A DNA stretch of 5,857 nt, from positions 1-5,857 of the forward strand of contig SKGG01000071.1 in the NCBI GenBank assembly GCA_007117565.1, in the 5' to 3' direction. The position numbers and the translations under genes are program-made. Shown here one piece after another: positions 1 to 5,114 of this stretch (its first letter is position 1; each line of letters begins with the position of its first letter). The notes below the pieces were generated by a model. The model worked only from the letters and a program-made list of their open reading frames with translations, was not told the DNA's origin and searched no databases. Source of the stretch: Candidatus Izemoplasma sp. (GTDB lineage: Bacteria; Bacillota_I; Bacilli_A; Izemoplasmatales; Izemoplasmataceae).

Positions 1-24
1 TAAAGCAAAGAAAAGAGGAAGATT

Positions 25-939
25 ATGACAACATTTACTGCGTGGCTGAGAGCTTCTCGTATTCCTGCTCAATTGTTTATCTTTCCTAGTTTATTGCTAG
101 GTCAAATGATATATTTCTATCAAACAAGTACATTTAGCTCAGGGCGTTTTTTGGGACTATTTATCTTTGGTTTAGTGAATCATTTCTTTATTGTTTACGC
201 GAACGATTATGCAGATTACGAGACGGATCGCTTAAATGAAACCTATACACCATTTACAGGTGGTTCTAGCGTGTTAGTTGAAGGCGTTTTATCTCGTCAA
301 TCGCTCTTAAAAGGGACCCTCATTATGATGGTTATCATAGTTCTATTAACCGCCTATTTCGCTTGGCTTGTCAGCTCTTTAATACCTATTATTCTTGGGC
401 TTTTGGGCTTGTTTTTACTCCATGCGTACAGCTTTTCGCCCATCAAACTTTCGTATCGTGGATTTGGTGAAGTCTTGCAAATGCTGGGGGTCGGTGTGGT
501 GTTGCCATTGCTAGGGTATACGGTCCAGGGGGGCCTTATTCAAAACATTCCATTCAGTATTATCTTAATTTTACTACCTTCACAACTGGCGATGGCCTTT
601 GGTACCTCACTCCCTGATCAGCCCTCCGATGCTCGATCAAATAAACATACATCAGCGGTGATCTTAGGCGTGCCTTTAGCGCGTAAAGTGATGGTGTTGT
701 GGTTTGTTATTTCGTTAAGTCTTTTATGGCAAGCGCCTGATTTACGAGAACTAGGCACGCCATTAATCACACTCACTGTGATCATTGTTATCTTGCTCAT
801 CGCCCAAACCTATTTAGCGTTTAACAGCAAAACGCTTCCAGGAAAACCATGGATGTTTTGGTTAACCTTTATGAGTATTCTCACCAACACCACTTTTGTT
901 TTTGGGGTCAGTTGGTTATTGTGGGTGGCGTCGGTATGA
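25..939 (+). CDS. UbiA-family membrane prenyltransferase (MenA-like)
   Basis: This 304-residue, very hydrophobic protein has roughly nine membrane segments and should sit in the cytoplasmic membrane. UbiA-family enzymes transfer a polyprenyl chain from its diphosphate to an aromatic or other acceptor using Mg2+. The first Asp-rich motif is NDYADYETD (N60-D68). The second is the DQPSD stretch (D198, D202) followed by K207. Between them lie TGGSSVLVEG (78-87) and YSFSPIKLSYRGFGE (135-149), which resemble MenA-type quinone prenyltransferases, so dihydroxynaphthoate is a plausible acceptor. Substrate cannot be decided from sequence, and no other menaquinone gene is in view. The ATG has a modest SD, AGAGGA (14-19). 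The TGA stop overlaps the next gene's ATG (ATGA, 936-939), which implies co-transcription and translational coupling. The family call is firm; the MenA role is tentative. Confidence 0.88.
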   Translation: MTTFTAWLRASRIPAQLFIFPSLLLGQMIYFYQTSTFSSGRFLGLFIFGLVNHFFIVYANDYADYETDRLNETYTPFTGGSSVLVEGVLSRQSLLKGTLIMMVIIVLLTAYFAWLVSSLIPIILGLLGLFLLHAYSFSPIKLSYRGFGEVLQMLGVGVVLPLLGYTVQGGLIQNIPFSIILILLPSQLAMAFGTSLPDQPSDARSNKHTSAVILGVPLARKVMVLWFVISLSLLWQAPDLRELGTPLITLTVIIVILLIAQTYLAFNSKTLPGKPWMFWLTFMSILTNTTFVFGVSWLLWVASV

Positions 940-1784
940 ATGTAGAAGTCATTGATTTGTTTGAAAATTTTAAATTGCATTATCATCACCGCTTGACCAT
1001 CGAAAGCTTACTTGATGGTTGGTATCATGCGATGAACGCCGCCCCAACGTTAAAAGATTTATGCATCCAAGATTATCAAGCATCGAATCAATCATGGGAG
1101 TCGGTTGCTAAAGAACGTGTCTTTTCAAGAACGCATCAAGATTATGTCAAAATGACCCGCGTTCATCAACGGTTAAAAAGTCTCATACCTCTAATGAAAC
1201 CAAGCTTTGAAGCGTTTTATGATGAACTGCCACATATTCGCATCGTTTTATATCATGGGTTAGGCAATGGTGCAGGATGGGCCACACACTACCATGATGT
1301 GCCAGCCATTCTTTTGGGGATTGAGAAAATTGCTGAGTTAGATTGGATCAGTGATGAGGAGTTAAAGCGCTTAATGGCACACGAGTATGTTCACTTAGTG
1401 CACCAGCATTTACGTCAAGACGCGTGGCGCTTCAACTCGTCATATGAAGAAGCGGTGATGCGATTGTATTTAGAAGGCCTCGCGAGTTATTATGAAATGA
1501 CACTCGCTGAAGTGCCAATTCGCCTCACTCGTTGGGAACAACGTTGCAAAGGCGTTGAAAGTACGCTTAAAGCGAAGTACTCACAAGTACTCGCTGAGGA
1601 GGGTAAGGATTTTAACGCGTTTTATGGCGATTGGCATCAGGTTGAAGGTTTATCCGACACCGGCTATTACTTAGGAAAACAGCTCATCGCAAGGTTATTA
1701 GAGAAAGAAACCTTTTACACCATTGCAAAAGCACCGTTTGACACCATTGAATCATGGGTTCATGCCTATCTTACTTCAGAATGA
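936..1784 (+). CDS. DUF2268-like putative zinc metalloprotease
   Basis: The protein has 282 residues from the ATG at 936. That start forms an ATGA overlap with the prenyltransferase stop. An in-frame ATG at 849 would add 29 residues lying wholly inside the upstream gene, so I reject it. The zinc motif HEYVH is at 149-153 (H149, E150, H153). A downstream YLEGLASYYE segment offers E180 as a likely third ligand, and a DTGYYLGKQLIA segment (241-252) follows. This arrangement is what I recall for DUF2268 'predicted Zn-dependent protease' proteins such as Bacillus YjaZ-like members. There is no signal peptide or clear membrane segment, so it is probably cytoplasmic. The substrate is unknown. No strong SD precedes the start, which fits translational re-initiation after the upstream gene. 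Any functional link to prenyltransferase activity is only suggested by the coupling. Confidence 0.8.
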   Translation: MNVEVIDLFENFKLHYHHRLTIESLLDGWYHAMNAAPTLKDLCIQDYQASNQSWESVAKERVFSRTHQDYVKMTRVHQRLKSLIPLMKPSFEAFYDELPHIRIVLYHGLGNGAGWATHYHDVPAILLGIEKIAELDWISDEELKRLMAHEYVHLVHQHLRQDAWRFNSSYEEAVMRLYLEGLASYYEMTLAEVPIRLTRWEQRCKGVESTLKAKYSQVLAEEGKDFNAFYGDWHQVEGLSDTGYYLGKQLIARLLEKETFYTIAKAPFDTIESWVHAYLTSE

Positions 1785-1796
1785 AAAAAACTAAGC

Positions 1797-1847
1797 ATCA
1801 TACCTTGTCTTTTTATAAGACTTGTGATAACGTTTAAACAAGGTGAT
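1797..1847. repeat. Inverted repeat flanking the leader promoter
   Basis: ACCTTGT (1802-1808) is the exact reverse complement of ACAAGGT (1838-1844). The match extends outward to ATCA (1797-1800) and TGAT (1844-1847 region) with one unpaired base. A smaller hairpin, GTCTT/AAGAC (1807-1811 with 1817-1821), is nested at the left end. The arms bracket the proposed promoter, so this could be an operator. If transcription starts further upstream than I propose, the right arm would instead hide the leader-peptide SD. No run of T follows, so it is not a convincing terminator for the upstream genes. Confidence 0.35.
1805..1833 (+). promoter_or_regulatory. Candidate promoter of the aromatic operon leader
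   Basis: TTGTCT (1805-1810, 4 of 6 matches to TTGACA) is followed after 17 nt by TAACGT (1828-1833, weak). An overlapping alternative is an extended -10, TG-T-GATAAC (1823-1831, hexamer 4 of 6). Either would start RNA near 1838-1841, just before the leader-peptide SD. A third hexamer, TATAAG (1814-1819), is a better -10 but has no -35 at the right distance. The location, after a finished gene and before an attenuator, argues for a promoter here. The exact hexamers are uncertain. Confidence 0.4.
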
Positions 1848-1850
1848 AGT

Positions 1851-1892
1851 ATGACACATTTATTAAACGCATCTTATTACTATGGTTTCTGA
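1851..1892 (+). CDS. Leader peptide MTHLLNASYYYGF (Tyr/Phe attenuator)
   Basis: This is a 13-codon open frame ending in TGA at 1890-1892. It has an SD, AAGGTGA (1840-1846), four nt before the ATG. Codons 9-11 are TAT, TAC and TAT, all read by tRNA-Tyr, followed by Gly (GGT) and Phe (TTC). Four of 13 codons are therefore aromatic and clustered at the 3' end, next to a downstream terminator and an aromatic operon that includes tyrA. That is the architecture of leader peptides such as E. coli PheL and TrpL, in which a ribosome stalled at scarce-tRNA codons decides the fold of the RNA. The peptide itself probably has no function after synthesis. I know of no named homologue, and the call is inferred from codon content and position. 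Confidence 0.8.
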   Translation: MTHLLNASYYYGF

Positions 1893-1933
1893 CATGAAGG
1901 ATTGCTAAGGCAAGCCTTTTTGAACATGAAGGA
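1892..1933 (+). repeat. Direct repeat ACATGAAGGA in the leader RNA
   Basis: The 10-nt sequence ACATGAAGGA occurs at 1892-1901 and again at 1924-1933, 32 nt apart, between the leader-peptide stop and the terminator. AAGCC also occurs twice nearby (1912-1916 and 1933-1937). The repeats create alternative partners: CCTT at 1915-1918 could pair with any of three AAGG copies. They may arise from a local duplication or serve the switch. The second copy overlaps the proposed antiterminator arm. Confidence 0.6.
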
Positions 1934-1954
1934 AGCCACTTAACCCAACCCTTT

Positions 1955-1980
1955 ACCGGTGGACTTTCCACCGGTTTTTT
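1955..1980 (+). terminator. Intrinsic terminator of the attenuator
   Basis: ACCGGTGGA (1955-1963) and TCCACCGGT (1967-1975) form a perfect 9-bp stem with a CTT loop, followed by T1976-T1980. This is a textbook Rho-independent terminator. It ends only 6 nt before the aroF SD (AAGGAG, 1987-1992) and follows the leader peptide. It therefore most likely controls read-through into the aromatic operon rather than ending the upstream protease transcript. Confidence 0.9.
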
Positions 1981-2000
1981 ATTTGAAAGGAGTCATCCAT

Positions 2001-3020
2001 ATGATTATTAAAATGAAAAAAGATGCTTCATTAGACGCGGTGAATCGCGTCTTGGATTACATCCATGAAGAAGGATTCTCAATTAAAGATGTTTCCAGCG
2101 AAAGAGTCAAGATTTATGGTGTCATAGGGGATACCTCAAAACTTGAAGCAAGAGATTTTTACGCGTTTACCGCGGTGGCTGAAGTTATTCGCATTCAAGC
2201 GCCTTACAAAAAAGCATCCCGTGAGTTTCAAGCACTCGACACACGCATTGATTTAGGCGATGGTGTGGTGATTGGTGGCGATCAACACGTCATTATGACA
2301 GGGCCATGCTCGGTTGAAGACGAAGTACAAATGATGACGATCGGTGCTTTTATGCAAAAGCACCATCTGAAAATTCTAAGAGGGGGCGCCTTCAAACCAA
2401 GGACGTCGCCGTATGCCTTTCAAGGGTTAGGCGAAGAAGGGTTGAAGTTGATGCGTAAAGTCGCAGACACGTTTGGCCTTAAAGTGATCAGTGAGGTGCC
2501 TAGTGTTTCGGCCATCCCGATGTTTGAACAATACGTTGACATCATTCAAGTGGGTGCTAGAAACATGCAAAACTTTCACCTATTAAAAGCTCTTGGAAAA
2601 ACTCGTAAGCCCATTTTCTTAAAACGTGGGTTGAGTGCGACTATTGAAGAATGGCTGATGAGTGCCGAATACATCATGGATGGCGGAAATGATCAAGTGA
2701 TTTTGTGTGAACGTGGCATCAGAACCTTTGAAAAATACACCCGAAACACACTGGACATCAGTGCTGTTTTAGCCATCAAAGAACTTTCCCATTTACCCGT
2801 CATTGTCGATCCATCACACGCTGCAGGACGCTATAAAATGATTGATCCGTTGGCTCAAGCAGGACTGGCCGTAGGCGCGCATGGCCAAATGATTGAAATT
2901 CATCCTGAACCAGAAAAAGCGTTGAGTGATGGCGCACAATCGCTCACATTAGAACGTTTTGAGAGTTTACTTAATCACTTAAAACCGCTTGCGGATGTTT
3001 TAGGGAAAACCATCACATGA
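2001..3020 (+). CDS. aroF: 3-deoxy-7-phosphoheptulonate (DAHP) synthase
   Basis: This cytoplasmic enzyme condenses phosphoenolpyruvate with erythrose 4-phosphate to give DAHP, the first shikimate-pathway step. The protein has 339 residues, close to the 338 of Thermotoga maritima DAHP synthase. It has the same layout: an N-terminal ferredoxin-like regulatory domain (about 1-70) and a TIM barrel. Visible motifs are GPCS (101-104), RGGAFKPRTSPY (127-138), QVGARNMQ (183-190), LKRG (207-210), DPSH (270-273) and EIHPEPEKALSDG (299-311). The metal ligands correspond to C103, H273, E299 and D310. The N-terminal domain suggests feedback inhibition by Tyr or Phe, as known for the Thermotoga enzyme. I chose the ATG at 2001 because AAGGAG (1987-1992) lies 8 nt upstream; an upstream extension would start inside the terminator. 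One oddity is GAHG at 292-295, where GADG is usual. Transcription is probably set by the attenuator just upstream. Confidence 0.96.
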   Translation: MIIKMKKDASLDAVNRVLDYIHEEGFSIKDVSSERVKIYGVIGDTSKLEARDFYAFTAVAEVIRIQAPYKKASREFQALDTRIDLGDGVVIGGDQHVIMTGPCSVEDEVQMMTIGAFMQKHHLKILRGGAFKPRTSPYAFQGLGEEGLKLMRKVADTFGLKVISEVPSVSAIPMFEQYVDIIQVGARNMQNFHLLKALGKTRKPIFLKRGLSATIEEWLMSAEYIMDGGNDQVILCERGIRTFEKYTRNTLDISAVLAIKELSHLPVIVDPSHAAGRYKMIDPLAQAGLAVGAHGQMIEIHPEPEKALSDGAQSLTLERFESLLNHLKPLADVLGKTIT

Positions 3021-3844
3021 ACATTGGCATTGTTGGTTTAGGGTTAATTGGAGCCTCATACGCCGCGCGCTTAAAAGCCGAAGGTCATCACATCATTGGC
3101 TATGACCAAGAAACATCCGTGTGTGAGCAAGCCAAAGCGCATCAGGTTGTTTCTGAGTGTGGAGTGGCAGCTTTAACTCAGGCTGAAGTGCTCATTTTAG
3201 CTACCTATCCCAAAGCCGCAGCTTCATTCATTGAACACCATCAACATCGGCTTTCAAGCACTTGTGTGATTACGGACGTTTGTGGGGTGAAAGTGCCACT
3301 TCAACAAACCATTTTAGCTACTTTAAAACATCCTCAAAGATACATCTCACATCACCCCATGGCAGGAAAAGCTGCGAGTGGCTTTACTCAACATGACCCA
3401 TGTATGTTTGAGGGTGCGACATGCTTGATGATTCAAGAAACAACGCAAAATAAAGACGATTTTGAAACATTAACATCACTATTAAAAACCTTAGGATTTG
3501 CTAAAATGATCACCTTAACAGCCCAAGAGCACGATCAAGCCATCGGCGTTGTATCACAGTTAACGCATGCCATTGCAGGCGCACTCATGCATTTAGAGGA
3601 AACCTCGAAGTGGGCAAATACGGCAGGGGATTCTTTTGCGGATTTGACTCGGATTGCAGCATTAAATGCGCCCATGTGGACAGAACTATTTCATGAAAAT
3701 CATATCATTTTAAGCGATCAACTCAGACGTTTCGCGAATGAACTACGACAGCTAGCTCAAACGTTAGAAACACATGATCAAGCCAAAACGCTCGAATATT
3801 TGGAATCAGCTTCAAGGATTAAAAAAGCTTTAAAGGAGGGTTAA
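3017..3844 (+). CDS. tyrA: Prephenate dehydrogenase
   Basis: This enzyme oxidatively decarboxylates prephenate to 4-hydroxyphenylpyruvate, the committed tyrosine-branch step. The 275-residue protein has an N-terminal Rossmann fold with GLGLIG (7-12) and an acidic D30 at the end of strand 2, which favours NAD over NADP. The catalytic motif is SHHPMAG (111-117), with H113 equivalent to the catalytic His of the Aquifex enzyme. HD at 172-173, H184 and the TRIA arginine R212 follow in the helical C-terminal domain. There is no C-terminal ACT domain, unlike the longer Bacillus enzyme, so Tyr control may rest more on the leader. In the usual HPxxGxExSG motif the Glu is Ala (A119). The ATG overlaps the aroF TGA (ATGA, 3017-3020), so translation is probably coupled. 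Arogenate as substrate cannot be excluded from sequence alone. Confidence 0.92.
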   Translation: MNIGIVGLGLIGASYAARLKAEGHHIIGYDQETSVCEQAKAHQVVSECGVAALTQAEVLILATYPKAAASFIEHHQHRLSSTCVITDVCGVKVPLQQTILATLKHPQRYISHHPMAGKAASGFTQHDPCMFEGATCLMIQETTQNKDDFETLTSLLKTLGFAKMITLTAQEHDQAIGVVSQLTHAIAGALMHLEETSKWANTAGDSFADLTRIAALNAPMWTELFHENHIILSDQLRRFANELRQLAQTLETHDQAKTLEYLESASRIKKALKEG

Positions 3845-3846
3845 AG

Positions 3847-5103
3847 ATGAACGTGTTAGTCAAACCAAGCCCTTTAAAAGGGACTGTTCACTTGATTGGG
3901 TCTAAATCGTTATCGCACCGCTATCTTATCGGTGCGGCGCTTAGTCATCATTCAAGCCTCCTTCGTCATCGGATGCTTTCGGATGACATTCAGGCGACTG
4001 AAGACATCTTAAAAGCCTTTGGCGTAACCATTGATCAAGATAGAGTCATGGGACCTTTAAAACACCCACCTAAGCACACACTGAACGCTCAAGCATCGGG
4101 CTCAACACTACGCTTTTTGATTCCTTTAGCGTTATTGTTTGATGAGCCCATCACCTTTTCTGGAAAAGATCGTTTACCTTCACGGTCCTTAGAAGCGTAC
4201 AAAAAGGTCTGCCAAGCGCATGATTTAACGTTCAAACCTAAAGACCAGGATACTTGGTTACCCCTCACCGTTCAAGGACCCTTAAAAGCCGGCCATTATG
4301 AGATGGATGGCTCTGTGAGCTCTCAGTTCATCTCCGGCATGCTTTTTGTCTTGCCTTTATTAGACAAAGATTCTACCATAACCTTAACCACACCCCTAGT
4401 TTCAAAACCTTATGTTGACATGACGATTCGTGTTTTAGAAGATTTTAATATCCGTATCAAGACGACTAAAAATGGTTACATGATTCCAGGTCAACAGCGT
4501 TATAAAGCCGTTGACACGACGATTGAAAGTGATTATTCCCATAGTGTGTTTTTTCTTGCGGCAGGCGCATGGTCTGGGCCTTTAACACTCAAGGGTTTAA
4601 ACCCTGACTCCTGGCAAGGCGATGCGGTTGTAAGAGACTTCATCCGCTCGATGAAAGGCACCATCAGTCAAGATAAGCATGCCCTCACCATCGAAAAACA
4701 AACGCTTGGTCCCTTAGACGCTGACTTTGAAGACTGTCCTGATTTAGTACCCATGATGGCGTTGTTGGCGGCTCGCGCCAGCGGCATCTCACATTTGCGG
4801 GGGCTCTCTCGTTTGGTGCATAAAGAAAGTGATCGCTTAAAAGCCATTCAGACGATTTTAGATTTGCTAGATGTGCCCCATGAATTAAAAGGGGATACGC
4901 TCATTATCCAAGGCATCGAAACTTTAAGAGCCAAAGGACCGCTGCCAACCTTTGATGACCATCGCTTCGTCATGGCAACGCTGATGTTAGCGCCGGTGAT
5001 GAGCGAACCCTACATCGTTGAAGGTGTTGAAAGTGTCACAAAATCGTATCCAGAATTTTTAGATGTCTTTACGTCCTTAGGTGGCGTGTATGATGTCTTA
5101 TAA
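3847..5103 (+). CDS. aroA: 3-phosphoshikimate 1-carboxyvinyltransferase (EPSP synthase)
   Basis: This cytoplasmic enzyme joins phosphoenolpyruvate to shikimate 3-phosphate, giving EPSP, the sixth shikimate step. At 418 residues it has normal length for the family. Visible active-site segments are SKSLSHR (19-25; K20, S21, R25), ASGSTLRFL (83-91), RLPSRS (109-114), SSQFISG (158-164), DCPDL with likely catalytic D299, HKESDR (325-330; E327, R330), DDHR (370-373) and KSYPEF (399-404). The SGSTLRFLIPLA form is one I associate with Clostridia-type sequences rather than the E. coli GNAGTAMRP form. RLPSRS replaces the commoner R-P pair with R-S. The ATG lies 2 nt after the tyrA stop, with a strong SD, AAAGGAGG (3832-3839), inside the last tyrA codons. 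Glyphosate sensitivity cannot be predicted from what is seen. Confidence 0.96.
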   Translation: MNVLVKPSPLKGTVHLIGSKSLSHRYLIGAALSHHSSLLRHRMLSDDIQATEDILKAFGVTIDQDRVMGPLKHPPKHTLNAQASGSTLRFLIPLALLFDEPITFSGKDRLPSRSLEAYKKVCQAHDLTFKPKDQDTWLPLTVQGPLKAGHYEMDGSVSSQFISGMLFVLPLLDKDSTITLTTPLVSKPYVDMTIRVLEDFNIRIKTTKNGYMIPGQQRYKAVDTTIESDYSHSVFFLAAGAWSGPLTLKGLNPDSWQGDAVVRDFIRSMKGTISQDKHALTIEKQTLGPLDADFEDCPDLVPMMALLAARASGISHLRGLSRLVHKESDRLKAIQTILDLLDVPHELKGDTLIIQGIETLRAKGPLPTFDDHRFVMATLMLAPVMSEPYIVEGVESVTKSYPEFLDVFTSLGGVYDVL

Positions 5104-5108
5104 GGAGG
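5102..5108 (+). promoter_or_regulatory. Ribosome binding site deciding the aroC start
   Basis: AAGGAGG starts inside the aroA stop codon (TAA, 5101-5103). Two tandem ATGs follow, at 5112 and 5115. The first leaves only 3 nt between the SD and the ATG, while the second leaves 6 nt, nearer the usual optimum. I therefore favour 5115; the alternative adds a single Met. Confidence 0.75.
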
Positions 5109-5114
5109 CACATG

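Larger units (their letters stand above)
1838..1980 (+). promoter_or_regulatory. Ribosome-mediated Tyr/Phe transcription attenuator leader
   Basis: The leader RNA runs from the likely start near 1838, through the Tyr-rich peptide, to the terminator that ends just before aroF. Segment 1931-1940 can pair with 1958-1968 (ten pairs, two of them G-U, with A1963 bulged). That consumes five bases of the terminator's 5' arm, so it is a candidate antiterminator. The same segment can instead pair with 1883-1890, at the end of the peptide frame (eight pairs, two G-U). It can also join a local hairpin with GGC 1909-1911 and CCTT 1915-1918. In the inferred model, a ribosome stalled on Tyr codons covers 1883-1890, frees 1931-1940 and lets the antiterminator form. 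With ample charged tRNA-Tyr the terminator forms. I paired these by eye; no folding energies were calculated. No T-box motif is visible. Confidence 0.7.

Noticed and set aside
1..24. TAA at 1-3 as the end of an upstream gene.
   Set aside because: Three bases at the window edge cannot show a coding frame.
618..800. Minus-strand open frame opposite the prenyltransferase gene.
   Set aside because: It is antisense to a well-supported gene and has no SD or recognisable protein features.
849..935. A 29-codon N-terminal extension of the DUF2268-like protein from an ATG at 849.
   Set aside because: It lies completely within the prenyltransferase gene in another frame. The ATGA start at 936 gives a normal, coupled start.
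1807..1828. A terminator for the prenyltransferase-protease pair formed by GTCTT/AAGAC.
   Set aside because: The stem has only 5 bp, is AT-rich and is not followed by a T run. It overlaps the likely promoter.
1781..1837. An 18-codon frame (starting MKKTKHH) whose ATG overlaps the protease stop as ATGA.
   Set aside because: It runs through the proposed promoter and inverted repeat, starts on a run of A, and has no recognisable features. The overlap alone is weak support, so it is more likely chance.
1959..2000. A 14-codon upstream extension of the DAHP synthase.
   Set aside because: It would begin inside the terminator stem, and the SD at 1987-1992 points clearly to the ATG at 2001.
1785..2000. 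A T-box or other tRNA-binding riboswitch upstream of aroF.
   Set aside because: I see no sequence like the conserved T-box (AAGGGUGGNACCGCG type) and no typical stem I specifier arrangement. The Tyr-rich frame with SD and stop explains the region better.
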